Positions 45,501 to 54,607 of a stretch of DNA of 64,000 nt are shown piece by piece. Both the position numbers and the translations under genes were made by a program. The stretch lies in the NCBI GenBank assembly GCA_964571135.1, contig CAZMZW010000001.1:496001-560000 (forward strand). Reading direction: 5' to 3'. Every line of letters starts with the position of its first letter. The first letter of the stretch is position 1. The DNA comes from CAZMZW01 sp964571135 (GTDB taxonomy: Bacteria > Chloroflexota > Anaerolineae > Anaerolineales > Anaerolineaceae). Under the pieces are notes generated by a model that searched no databases, had not been told where the DNA came from, and saw nothing but the letters and a program-made list of their open reading frames with translations.

Positions 45501-46268
45501 ATGCTTTCTGTTTGGGTTGATAAAACCATAAAGGGATTTAATTATTTATTTTTACCTTTTGAATTCCCGAAATTCTTTGGACAAATTCTCGACTGGACAT
45601 TTACCCAAAGGTCTTTACCGCGTGAGTTGATCCATTGGAAAACTCATAAAAACTGGTTTCAATCACGTGGTTTTAAAACCATTATTGACCTGGGTGCCAA
45701 TGCCGGTCCATTTTCTTTTGCTGCCCGGGCATTTTTACCAGATGCCCAGATTTATGCTTTTGAACCTCTGCCTGATTGCTTCGAACGATTGGTGAAAAAC
45801 CTGACCCCTTTTGGGAATTTCACAGCATTTCAGACAGCAATTGGTGACCAGAGCGGTCAGATGGAAATATGGAAAAGTGAATTCAGTGAATCTTCATCCA
45901 TTCTTGCGATGGGGGAGCTTCACAAGAAGAATTTTCCGCATTCCGCAAATACCCGGGCTGTCCCTGTCCCGATTTCGCGATTGGATGATTATTTAAATAA
46001 AATGAATCTAGTTCCTCCTATTCTTCTGAAAATCGATGTTCAAGGGTATGAAGATAAAGTAATGACAGGCGCTGTAAATACCTTGAAGAATGTTGATTGG
46101 GTGATGATTGAGATGTCCTTCCGTCCTTTGTATGAGGGTCAACCTTTATTCGATGATATCTATCGCTCTTTAATTACCAGTGGATTTAAATTTGCAGGAA
46201 ATATGGAAGCGCTCTATTCCCCTTTGGACGGAAGTATTCTGCAATCGGATGGTATTTTTTACCGATAA
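45501..46268 (+). CDS. FkbM family methyltransferase
   Basis: A 255-residue SAM-dependent O-methyltransferase of the FkbM type. Motif I is IIDLGANAGPFSFAARAF, then IYAFEPLPDCFERL, TAIGDQSGQMEIW, PISRLDDYL, LLKIDVQGYEDKVMTGA and VMIEMSF, which together are characteristic of FkbM proteins. These methylate sugar hydroxyls in polysaccharides and antibiotics. Its last base overlaps the ATG of the next membrane-protein gene, so it is coupled with it. Confidence 0.9.
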   Translation: MLSVWVDKTIKGFNYLFLPFEFPKFFGQILDWTFTQRSLPRELIHWKTHKNWFQSRGFKTIIDLGANAGPFSFAARAFLPDAQIYAFEPLPDCFERLVKNLTPFGNFTAFQTAIGDQSGQMEIWKSEFSESSSILAMGELHKKNFPHSANTRAVPVPISRLDDYLNKMNLVPPILLKIDVQGYEDKVMTGAVNTLKNVDWVMIEMSFRPLYEGQPLFDDIYRSLITSGFKFAGNMEALYSPLDGSILQSDGIFYR

Positions 46269-47773
46269 TGACAAGCATCATGAAAAATCGGAAGCAAATA
46301 ATTTATCTCATTTTAGTAGTGGGATTAATCTTCGGCGGGATTACAGTCCGTATCTATGACCTTCAGGATGCTCCCCTGGATTTTCATCCTACCCGTCAAT
46401 TACACTCTGCTTTAATGGCACGCGGGATGTATTATTCGATCAATCCCAATTTGGAAATCCCGGAATGGCAGCGTCAAACCGCGATCCAACAGTGGAAGTT
46501 GGAAGGATTGGTTGAACCGCCCTTATTGGAGTGGTTAGTAGCATTGACCTACCAAATAACCGGGGGTGTCTATCTTTGGGTTGCCCGTCTCTATGCAATT
46601 TTATTTTGGATGATCGCGGCTGTTGGGATCCTCTTAATTGTCAGAGAGATCGCTGGGAAAGAAGGATCGTTGGCTGCCCTGGCTTTGTTTTTGTATTACC
46701 CGTACACAGTGTACGCCAGCCGTTCTTTTCAGCCAGAGACTCTTTTGGTGGCAGGCCTTGTTTTTACTTTCTGGTCTGCAATACAATGGGATAATAAAAA
46801 AACATGGCGTTGGGCAATAATCGCAGGATTATTGGGCGGCCTGACAATTTTTGTAAAATCTGTGGCAATATTTTTCGTGGCTGGCATCTGGCTGGGATTA
46901 TTGTTCAGCCGTATGAAATTGTCAAATCTGTTGAAAAACCGCCAGTTATGGCTGATAGGGTTCTTATGCCTCTTGCCATATACCTTGTTTTTAGTGTATG
47001 CAAATTTAATCGTCGGTGGGTATGAAGGACAATTCAGTCTGCGCTTTTTTCCCCAGTTATGGACTCAAATTGGCTTTTATTTACGCTGGGTTGGTACCCT
47101 TCGTCTTGCAATCAGTCTGGAATGGCTGGTCTTGGGATTATTGGGTATTTTCCTTAATAAAGATAAGCATTGGAGATGGATGCTTATAGGAGCCTTGATA
47201 GGATACGGATTACTCGGGTTTGCCCTTTCTTATCACATTTCCACGCATGATTATTACAACCTTCCGGTCTATTTAATGGTCTGTATCGGGGTCGGAGTTT
47301 TATTTCAAAAATTACTCTCAATTAATAACGAGAGTCATTGGTTTGGTCGGATTACGATAATCCTTCTCGTATTTGTGACCGCAATTTATGGATATGAAGC
47401 TTATCGGACGCTCAAGCGCACGAATTATAACGAGGAGATTACCTTTTGGCAGGAGATGGGTCAGCGCCTTGGGAATGATTCAAAGGTTGTGGCATTGAGT
47501 GAGGATTACGGATATCGTCTGTCTTATTGGGGAAGGATAACCCCGATGAATTGGATGAATACTGAAGATATCCGCATTCGCCAGGAAGCTGGTCAGACGT
47601 ATAACTTCGAAAATTATTTCAAATCAGAAGTTCAGGGCAGGGATTATTTTGTGGTGACACTGATGGATGAACTGGAGAAACAGCCGGAATTGAAAGCAAT
47701 CCTTTTTGATAAATACAATATCTCTTTTCAAGATATGCGATCTATCATCTTCGATCTGAAGAAGGAAAAATAA
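46268..47773 (+). CDS. GT39-like (GT-C) membrane glycosyltransferase
   Basis: A 501-residue polytopic protein. The first outer loop LQDAPLDFHPTRQLHSALMARGMYY has the acidic and aromatic features of GT39/ArnT-like enzymes. Twelve or so hydrophobic helices follow, with a short soluble tail. It starts in a one-base overlap with the FkbM stop. The likely donor is a polyprenyl-phosphate sugar made by a DPM-like GT2 such as that at 4743, though this pairing is a guess. Confidence 0.72.
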   Translation: MTSIMKNRKQIIYLILVVGLIFGGITVRIYDLQDAPLDFHPTRQLHSALMARGMYYSINPNLEIPEWQRQTAIQQWKLEGLVEPPLLEWLVALTYQITGGVYLWVARLYAILFWMIAAVGILLIVREIAGKEGSLAALALFLYYPYTVYASRSFQPETLLVAGLVFTFWSAIQWDNKKTWRWAIIAGLLGGLTIFVKSVAIFFVAGIWLGLLFSRMKLSNLLKNRQLWLIGFLCLLPYTLFLVYANLIVGGYEGQFSLRFFPQLWTQIGFYLRWVGTLRLAISLEWLVLGLLGIFLNKDKHWRWMLIGALIGYGLLGFALSYHISTHDYYNLPVYLMVCIGVGVLFQKLLSINNESHWFGRITIILLVFVTAIYGYEAYRTLKRTNYNEEITFWQEMGQRLGNDSKVVALSEDYGYRLSYWGRITPMNWMNTEDIRIRQEAGQTYNFENYFKSEVQGRDYFVVTLMDELEKQPELKAILFDKYNISFQDMRSIIFDLKKEK

Positions 47774-47778
47774 AGCAT

Positions 47779-49236
47779 ATGCCAGTTTTTAAATGCCCAC
47801 TTGATCGAAAAAGGACACTGCAGCTTTTTAATTTAATAATAATTCTGGGTGTGATAGCGTTATTGATTGCGTTAATCGTCTATGCCTATCTTGGTTTCTT
47901 TTCCCGCTATTGGGCGGATGATTACTGTTTTTCCGCGTTGGTAAAGAACTATGGCCTGATCGGTGGTTTAAAGGAAAATTATCTTTCCTGGTCGAATCGT
48001 TATTCTGCTTTTTTGCTCTCGGCTATTGGGGATCAACTGGGCTTTATGAATGTTCAATTCTATCCTGGGGTGATGATTATTCTTCTGGCAGCCGCCATCA
48101 CCTGGAATGTGAAAATTATCCTTGGCAGGATCCATCTTTCCAATTCGATGCTGGTATCCATTCTCATTGGAGAATTAGCCACATTTTTTATTTTATTTGA
48201 AGCGCCAAATTTATTTCAAAGCCTGTACTGGCGGTCTGGTATGGTGAGTTATTTTGCCCCGATGGTGCTTTTTGCTGTGATCAATGCATCGGTTTTAGTA
48301 CAACTTGGGGACCAGCCCTTATCTTCCAGGCAAAAATGGGTGTGGGGAATTGTTTCTGCACTTAGCGTTTTTTTTGCAATGGGTACATCAGAAACATTTG
48401 CCGCCCTTTTAATGGGGTATTTGTTTGTAATGGGAATCTATTTATTGATTAGGCATAAATCCATAAAAAAAATCCCAACCTTCTTTTATTGCACCATTTT
48501 GGCTGCCTTTATTGGGGGAGTAATCATTTTTGTCTCTCCTGGAAACCTGGTGCGAATGCAGTATTTACATCCGGCCAAAGATCTGCTCACTTTTCTTTCC
48601 ACCTCAATCATCAATGCGGGGATCCTTATGGTGCAATCAGCGCGCGGTTTAGTTATCCCAAACCTGATTGTTTTTTTGATCATGTTCTTCCTTTTTTATC
48701 ATCTGTCAGTAGAAAATAAAAAAATATTTGAAAACAAGCATACGATCCTGTTTTTCGTAATAGCTTTTATTCTTACCTTTTGGTTTCTTTTTTGTATCAG
48801 TGCGCCAACGGTTTATAGCATGATGGCTTTTCCTGAGCCGCGCGCTTTGATCTTAAGCAGGACTGTGGTCATTGTGCTTATGATGAGTTTAGGCGGATTC
48901 AGTGGCATGGCAAGCCATGTTTTTATCGATCGTTTAGTAGATACATGCCTGGTTTCGATATTACTTATTGGATTTTTGGTCACTTTTTATCCCTTGCGGG
49001 CTGCAATTCAAACCTGGACCACCATTCCAGTTGCACAAAAAAGAGCGGAAACCTGGGATGCTCGAAAACTGATCATAGAAAATGCGGTCGAAAGTAGTGA
49101 AAATTCTATCGATCTAATTCCAATGAATAGTGTCAATGGAATTTTTGAAATCACCCCGGATCCGGCTTTTTGGGCAAATAAGTGTGCGGCTGATTTTTAC
49201 GGACTTAAGAGTATTCGAGCAATGGATCGGCCATGA
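47779..49236 (+). CDS. DUF6056-type membrane protein
   Basis: A 485-residue polytopic protein. FFSRYWADDYCFSALV and LKENYLSWSNRYSAFLLSAIG after TM1 match the first-loop pattern of DUF6056 (glucosyltransferase GtrII-like) membrane proteins: acidic pair, then W-S-x-R-Y. About ten TM helices and a soluble C-terminal tail follow. It ends in a four-base overlap with the next GT2. Presumed to modify glycan on the outer face. Confidence 0.7.
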   Translation: MPVFKCPLDRKRTLQLFNLIIILGVIALLIALIVYAYLGFFSRYWADDYCFSALVKNYGLIGGLKENYLSWSNRYSAFLLSAIGDQLGFMNVQFYPGVMIILLAAAITWNVKIILGRIHLSNSMLVSILIGELATFFILFEAPNLFQSLYWRSGMVSYFAPMVLFAVINASVLVQLGDQPLSSRQKWVWGIVSALSVFFAMGTSETFAALLMGYLFVMGIYLLIRHKSIKKIPTFFYCTILAAFIGGVIIFVSPGNLVRMQYLHPAKDLLTFLSTSIINAGILMVQSARGLVIPNLIVFLIMFFLFYHLSVENKKIFENKHTILFFVIAFILTFWFLFCISAPTVYSMMAFPEPRALILSRTVVIVLMMSLGGFSGMASHVFIDRLVDTCLVSILLIGFLVTFYPLRAAIQTWTTIPVAQKRAETWDARKLIIENAVESSENSIDLIPMNSVNGIFEITPDPAFWANKCAADFYGLKSIRAMDRP

Positions 49237-50009
49237 CCATAAAACCTCTGGTATCGATTGTCACTCCTTCTTTTGGTCAGGCAAAATTCTTGGAACGCAC
49301 CATGCAGAGCGTTTTTGCTCAGACATATTCAAACCTTGAATACATTGTCGTGGATGGGGGTTCAAGAGATCATAGTAAGAAAATAATAGAAAAATATTCA
49401 GGCAGGCTTTCCTGGTGGGTTTCCGAAAGGGATTGTGGTCAAACAGAAGCAATTAATAAAGGATTTGCACATGCCAACGGAGAAATCCTAGCCTGGTTGA
49501 ATTCTGACGATACCTACCAACCCAATGCAGTATCCGAAGCAGTGGAATTTCTACAAGAAAATCCAAAAAATGGTCTTGTTTACGGGGATGCAAATTTTAT
49601 CGATGAAAATGATCGGGTAGTGGGTAGGTTCCCAGCTCGCCAGACAGATTTGGCTGGTTTGCGCCGAGGATACGTGCATATTCCACAACAGGCATCATTT
49701 TTTAGGGCAGATTTGTGGAAAAAAATTGGGCCGCTCGATGAAAGTTTCTTTTTCGCAATGGATTACGATTTATGGGTTCGATTGGCGAAAATTAGTCAAT
49801 TGAAATATATTCCACGAATTTGGGCAAATTTTCGCCTGCATGAAGAGGCTAAAACAATTTCTGCAGATGAACGTTGCTGGCCGGAAATGTTGAGGGTCCA
49901 TTACCGGGATGGAGGTTCCAGGCTGGCTCCGATTGTCCTAAAGTATTGGTTGAGAAAATTGGCTTCCCCGATCATTAATTGGAGACGACGCAGGTTATAT
50001 AGAGATTAA
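49233..50009 (+). CDS. GT2 glycosyltransferase (paralogue of 44557 gene)
   Basis: A compact 258-residue GT2 with VSIVTPSFGQAKFLERTM, YIVVDGGSRDHSKKII, WWVSERDCGQTEAINKGFAHANGEILAWLNSDDTY and PQQASFFRADLWKKIG. NSDD is the metal site. It matches the 44557 product throughout the catalytic domain but lacks its C-terminal extension. It overlaps the previous gene by four bases and is the last plus-strand glycan gene; the opposite-strand membrane protein gene ends ten bases later. Confidence 0.85.
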   Translation: MTIKPLVSIVTPSFGQAKFLERTMQSVFAQTYSNLEYIVVDGGSRDHSKKIIEKYSGRLSWWVSERDCGQTEAINKGFAHANGEILAWLNSDDTYQPNAVSEAVEFLQENPKNGLVYGDANFIDENDRVVGRFPARQTDLAGLRRGYVHIPQQASFFRADLWKKIGPLDESFFFAMDYDLWVRLAKISQLKYIPRIWANFRLHEEAKTISADERCWPEMLRVHYRDGGSRLAPIVLKYWLRKLASPIINWRRRRLYRD

Positions 50010-50018
50010 CAAAAAGTC

Positions 50019-51203
50019 TTAACCGTATTTGGTTGTCAACAGACAATACAGGTAATAAGCGATTCCACTCGCCACATGCGGCAGATAAGCCAGATATACA
50101 ATTATTTTTTCTTTCACTGATTGAATATTTGTTTTTCCCCATCGTTGATACATAAATCGAGCAGATATGATGAACAATAACAGAAGGGTGATTTGTGCAC
50201 CCCAACGAAAATTTCCATCATACAAGTATTGGCCGCCTTCAGCAAAGAAATAGACCTGGATTGCACCCAATAAAAATGTAAACCAGGAAAATTGCATCTC
50301 TAAATCTTTTAATAATGATTTGTTTAAGATAAATAAAATTACCAAAGGGAAAAAAATTGAAAGAAGGAACTTGGGAAGTAGAAATCCTGAAAAGGCACTT
50401 TCCACAATAAAAGGAGCAAAGATGATTCCGGTTTCTGCATTTGCGCTTCCCGTATAAGCGATGATATATTGCCAGCTTAGGGTTAATACTGTTGGAATCA
50501 TGAAACCGAAAATATTTAATCTCCAATCTAATTTTCTCTTTTGGAGAATAGCTAAAGCAGAGAAAAAAAACATAGCAGGTAAAAGGCATATTGCCAGGCT
50601 GGGTTTAATTAAAGTTGAGAGGATCATTAGAGATGCTGCTAAAGCAATCATCCACGCGGGATTCTTTTCCTTCTTAAATACCTGAAGCGCTAGAATATAT
50701 ATCGGAATAACAAATGAACGTAAAAGCTGAATTGTTGGATTATGATAATTTGCCAATCCAATATAGCCAAAATAATACCTGTTATCAATAAAGGTAAATA
50801 AAAGAAAAGGCGCAATGAAAGTCAAGGTGGCCGCCCAGAACGCTCGCAACCAATCACTGCCCCGCTTTTTCTGCTTTCCAAACCAGAAATAAATGCTCAA
50901 AGCCAGTATGACATTGCTGGCCACCATTAAAAGAACTGTCCCATCCCATAAATTAATCCTGCTTCGTGAGATCCATAACAAACCAATTTGTGCGATTTGC
51001 ATAAGTGGGTGAGAAAGATTAAGACCACGTACTGGTTCATGCTTTAAAAGCGTTTGTGTAACCAGAATGTGGTAACCGTAATCATTATCTGTTGGGGACA
51101 TGATCCGAAAGTGATATACGAAAAAACTTGCCAGGCCAACGGCAAGAATTAAAAAAACAATTACAAAATAATTTTGTTGGGTGAATGGGTTTTTAAGGCT
51201 CAT
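50019..51203 (-). CDS. Polytopic membrane protein, unknown
   Basis: A 394-residue protein with about ten TM helices. The loop after TM1 has RIMSPTDNDYGYHILVTQTLL, where D-N-D-Y is in the position of GT-C acidic motifs, but the chain is shorter than the other GT-C-like neighbours and has no large C-terminal domain. I do not recognise a family. It lies convergent to the last GT2 gene and divergent from the DUF1232 gene, at the edge of the glycan locus. Confidence 0.6.
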   Translation of the reverse strand: MSLKNPFTQQNYFVIVFLILAVGLASFFVYHFRIMSPTDNDYGYHILVTQTLLKHEPVRGLNLSHPLMQIAQIGLLWISRSRINLWDGTVLLMVASNVILALSIYFWFGKQKKRGSDWLRAFWAATLTFIAPFLLFTFIDNRYYFGYIGLANYHNPTIQLLRSFVIPIYILALQVFKKEKNPAWMIALAASLMILSTLIKPSLAICLLPAMFFFSALAILQKRKLDWRLNIFGFMIPTVLTLSWQYIIAYTGSANAETGIIFAPFIVESAFSGFLLPKFLLSIFFPLVILFILNKSLLKDLEMQFSWFTFLLGAIQVYFFAEGGQYLYDGNFRWGAQITLLLLFIISARFMYQRWGKTNIQSVKEKIIVYLAYLPHVASGIAYYLYCLLTTKYG

Positions 51204-51344
51204 TGGTAATAATTAGAAGCGTTTATGAATTATAGTTATTCTACTTTAATAAGTGCATTAAACCAAACATAAAATATTAGACAACTTATCAGTTCATTTT
51301 TCGTAAATGATATTGAATAATTAATTGCGAATTTGGAGAATCTA

Positions 51345-51698
51345 TTGAGCGGAAATAAAATTTTACGATGGCAGGATATGGGTGATAACTTCTTTTCAAA
51401 CGCACTATTGCGTTTTAAATTGATCATTCGATTAATGAAAGACCAGAGAATTAATGCCTGGCTGAAAATCATCCCGATTTTTAGTCTGGTTTATGTTGTT
51501 AGCCCTTTTGATTTCCCAGGGCCAATTGATGATGCGGTTGTAATTTGGTATGGTACAGAGTTATTCATTCAGCTTTGTCCTCAGGAAATTGTGATGAAAT
51601 ACACCTTTGAACTGCAAAAGACAGAAACGCCAAAAGATGCTGAAACTCCGCAAGGTGTGGTTGATGCAAAATTCAAAGAAATAAAGAAGGACAAGTAA
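51345..51698 (+). CDS. DUF1232 (YkvA-like) small membrane protein
   Basis: A small protein of about 117 residues with INAWLKIIPIFSLVYVVSPFDFPGPIDDAVVIWYG, matching the DUF1232 core K-x-x-P...Y-x-x-S-P-x-D-x-x-P...D-D, where one hydrophobic segment is flanked by acidic residues. The C-terminal 30 residues are charged. TTG at 51345 lies 6 bases after GGAG (51335-51338) and is the best start; TTG at 51333 is the alternative. Function of DUF1232 is unknown. A perfect terminator follows the stop. Confidence 0.8.
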   Translation: MSGNKILRWQDMGDNFFSNALLRFKLIIRLMKDQRINAWLKIIPIFSLVYVVSPFDFPGPIDDAVVIWYGTELFIQLCPQEIVMKYTFELQKTETPKDAETPQGVVDAKFKEIKKDK

Positions 51699-51704
51699 AA
51701 AATG

Positions 51705-51732
51705 AAAAATCCCGCTGGCAAGCGGGATTTTT
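51705..51732. terminator. Bidirectional Rho-independent terminator
   Basis: A perfect 12-bp stem AAAAATCCCGCT/AGCGGGATTTTT with the tetraloop GGCA. The A-run on one side and T-run on the other let it act in both directions, between the convergent DUF1232 and kbl-like genes. Stem and loop are read directly. Confidence 0.92.
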
Positions 51733-51750
51733 ATTGTATAGTCTTTTAAT

Positions 51751-52935
51751 TTATTGTATGACACCCAATTTTCGTCCCACGCTGGCGAAAGCTACCAAAC
51801 CCTGATCAAGATCTTCATGGCTATGAGCGGCTGAGATCATCACGCGGATTCGTGCTTTGCCTTTGGGAACGGTGGGGAACCAGATGGGTGTGGCAAAGAT
51901 ACCCGATGTGAATAATTCCTGACTGAACTGTTGAGCCAGAACAGCATCTCCCAGCAATACGGGGGTAATTGGGGTAATACTCTGACCGATATCATATCCC
52001 AGGTTCCTCATTTCTTTTTTGAAATAATGGGTATTTTTCCATAGCTTGTCAACGAGTTCCGTTGAGCTTTCCAGTAGATCGACCGCTGCCAGGCAGGCGG
52101 CAACGTCTGCAGGTGTGACTGCGGATGAAAAAAGGAAAGGTCGGCCGCTTTGACGAAGCCAGTCAATTATGACCCCGTTTCCTGTGACCATTCCTCCCAC
52201 CACGCCGAAAGCTTTTGAAAATGTACCGATTTCGATATCCACTTTGCCGTGCAAATTAAAATGATCGACAATACCCCGGCCACCCTTGCCGAGAACACCT
52301 TCACCGTGAGCATCATCCACCATCAGTAATATATCATGAGCATTCGCTGCTTCCCAAAGTTTGTCCAACGGGGCAATATCACCGTCCATACTGAAGACAC
52401 CATCCGTGATGATCAATGCACGCCGATAACTGCCTTCGTTTTCGACGATCACTTTTTCCAGATCATCCGCATCGCAATGGGCAAATCGAACGATCCGAGC
52501 CCCTGAGAGACGGCAGCCATCAATGATGCTGGCATGATTGAGTTCATCTGAATAAATCACGTCATCTTTATTCACTAAAGCCTGAATGGTACCCAGGTTT
52601 GCAACAAAGCCAGATTGGAAAGTGATGGCTGATTCCACCTTCTTGAATTCAGCCATCCGCTTTTCCAATTGAAGATGTAAATCCATGGTACCTGCAATGG
52701 TACGGACGGCAGCCGGTCCAACCCCATATTTTTTAATCGCTTCCAGGGAGGCGTTTACCAATCGGGGATGATTGGCAAGGCCTAAATAATTATTGGAGCA
52801 TAGATTTAGTACTTTCTTATCGTCTACCACCAGCCAGGCACCTTGTGGAGATTGAATAGTGCGGATGGTTTTAAATAAACCAGCCTCCTTTAGGTTTTTT
52901 ACCTCGTTTTGGATCCATTCAAATCGTTTTGCCAT
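51751..52935 (-). CDS. kbl: 2-amino-3-ketobutyrate CoA ligase / AONS-type PLP enzyme
   Basis: An alpha-oxoamine synthase of 394 residues. Key blocks are LCSNNYLGLANHPRL, YGVGPAAVRTIAGTMDLHLQLEKRMAEF, FQSGFVANLGTI, DELNHASIIDGCRLSGA, VDDAHGEGVLG (PLP pyridine-binding Asp) and GTFSKAFGVVGG (Schiff-base lysine). The opening RFEWIQNEVKNLKEAGLFKTIRTIQSPQG is typical of Kbl (glycine C-acetyltransferase), the second step of threonine degradation; 8-amino-7-oxononanoate synthase is the alternative because these families are hard to separate. No tdh or bio gene is adjacent. Confidence 0.85.
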   Translation of the reverse strand: MAKRFEWIQNEVKNLKEAGLFKTIRTIQSPQGAWLVVDDKKVLNLCSNNYLGLANHPRLVNASLEAIKKYGVGPAAVRTIAGTMDLHLQLEKRMAEFKKVESAITFQSGFVANLGTIQALVNKDDVIYSDELNHASIIDGCRLSGARIVRFAHCDADDLEKVIVENEGSYRRALIITDGVFSMDGDIAPLDKLWEAANAHDILLMVDDAHGEGVLGKGGRGIVDHFNLHGKVDIEIGTFSKAFGVVGGMVTGNGVIIDWLRQSGRPFLFSSAVTPADVAACLAAVDLLESSTELVDKLWKNTHYFKKEMRNLGYDIGQSITPITPVLLGDAVLAQQFSQELFTSGIFATPIWFPTVPKGKARIRVMISAAHSHEDLDQGLVAFASVGRKLGVIQ

Positions 52936-52968
52936 TAATGCCTCTTTAGTAAAAGATGTTTTATTGAA

Positions 52969-54600
52969 TTATAAGGAAGGAGGGATTTGAGACAAGTAAC
53001 CAAGATCCGTTAATGTCTGCTGAACCACATTTTCTCCACCAGGTTTAATGAGTATTATTGTTGGGGAGATGCGTTCCAGAATAAAGCGTTTGGCTCGGCT
53101 TTTTTCCAATTGATCGAGGATTGTTGTTTCGGTAACCCGTAAAATTATGCTGTTTTCAAAATTCACCTGCAAATGAAATTGTTCCCATCGCTGCAGGGCT
53201 TGTAATATGGAAGGAGGGATAGGCGGTTTAGCAGATTTTTTCAAGAGGGTTACGAGCTGGCTGACCTGTAATTCCTGCGCTTCTGCCCGTTTCAGTGCAA
53301 CCGGAGAGAGGCTGTAGAAATAACCATCTTCTTTTTGTTCTCCCCATTCACAGAATCGCGCGATCTGGTACCGTATTGCCCGTGGAGATAACCGCGGGCA
53401 AAATAGGTTACCTTTGGTACGAAATGTGATTTTTTCAGTCTCATCTCTGAGCCCCCGGATGGGCTGATTGTTAAATAAGTATTTTGCTAATCCTGTCAGG
53501 CGGAAAGCAGTGCACTGTTCGTCCTTTTCTTCGGAAGCCAGATCGATTAATCCCAGCCAATGCAACCAATTGGTGATATAGAACCGAATCAGTTGCCCTT
53601 CCACTTTCTCCCAGTTGGCAAACCCTCGCAAGTATTCTCCACTAGCGCGATTACGGATCAACCAGGAATCGTAATCACCAGAGGGACGCAGGAAATCAGG
53701 CTGGCGTTCATGGATATTGGTAATAAATGCCTGTAAATCCCACCATTGACCGGGTGGAATATCTTTCAATATTTTTAAAATTACCTGCCTGGATGCCAAA
53801 GGCTTATTTTTCCATTTTCCCTCACATTTCAATTCTGGTATTAACCAGAGCTCATTCAGGTTTTCGCTCATCTTCCAGGAATTGAACAATTGCATTAATG
53901 CTTGGGCGCGGGTGGTTTCCAGAAAGGCTCTTGTCTGATCAGTGATGGGTTGTCTTAAAAAGTCTAATACACCAACAGCTTTAAGAATTTCAGCCAATAA
54001 ATTGACCGGTATATTGAATTTACAATGATCATCAAGTTTCAAACCCATTCTTAATGCAGCTAACAAGGTGCAGGAGTGGTCGATGATTCGGTCGTTTGCA
54101 AGTAGAACCTGTTTTATTTTTTGAGCTTGTTTTGGTTTTCCAAAGGTCTCCAAATCAGGATTTGAAGATTCATGGATAACCATTGCCATGAATTCTTCTG
54201 GCAAATAGGCATATTCCAGTAGTCCCATTCCATCATCGAAAAATGCTTTGAATAATAGACCGCGATACCATAACCATTCGGTTGTTGATATTGGCGTGCG
54301 GTAAGCTTTTTCACGCTCCAGCTTGGCCTGACCCATTTCGCGTAATTCGCCGTGGCGCCGGCAAAATTCAACCCAGGGGATTTTTCCATTGTTTTTAATC
54401 AGTGAATCAAAGGCTTTTTTAACCTGGGGAGGTAATGCTTCGGTCATTTCAATGAATTGATTTCGATTGGTCATTGATTTGATCAGATTAGCCGGGAGTG
54501 TTTCTGAGTTTTCGGCAATATTTTCCAACCCCCAGAATTCCGAGGTGATTAGTAAAAAACCGGTGTCTTTATCCTTGAGAGCAGCTTTCAGGTTTGGCAT
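52969..54600 (-). CDS. Helicase-associated-domain protein (Helicase_C_3-like)
   Basis: A 543-residue soluble protein without Walker motifs. The C-terminal part includes FENSIILRVTETTILDQLEKSRAKRFILERISPTIILIKPGG, matching the conserved domain often annotated as helicase XPB/Ssl2-like N-terminal or Helicase_C_3 in Gram-positive and Chloroflexi proteins. The N-terminal about 400 residues are helical with many tryptophans. It may be a partner of a helicase encoded elsewhere. It is followed by kbl and preceded by the lipid kinase gene on the same strand, with short spacings. Family call is moderate; function is unknown. Confidence 0.6.
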   Translation of the reverse strand: MPNLKAALKDKDTGFLLITSEFWGLENIAENSETLPANLIKSMTNRNQFIEMTEALPPQVKKAFDSLIKNNGKIPWVEFCRRHGELREMGQAKLEREKAYRTPISTTEWLWYRGLLFKAFFDDGMGLLEYAYLPEEFMAMVIHESSNPDLETFGKPKQAQKIKQVLLANDRIIDHSCTLLAALRMGLKLDDHCKFNIPVNLLAEILKAVGVLDFLRQPITDQTRAFLETTRAQALMQLFNSWKMSENLNELWLIPELKCEGKWKNKPLASRQVILKILKDIPPGQWWDLQAFITNIHERQPDFLRPSGDYDSWLIRNRASGEYLRGFANWEKVEGQLIRFYITNWLHWLGLIDLASEEKDEQCTAFRLTGLAKYLFNNQPIRGLRDETEKITFRTKGNLFCPRLSPRAIRYQIARFCEWGEQKEDGYFYSLSPVALKRAEAQELQVSQLVTLLKKSAKPPIPPSILQALQRWEQFHLQVNFENSIILRVTETTILDQLEKSRAKRFILERISPTIILIKPGGENVVQQTLTDLGYLSQIPPSL

Positions 54601-54607
54601 GGATTGA

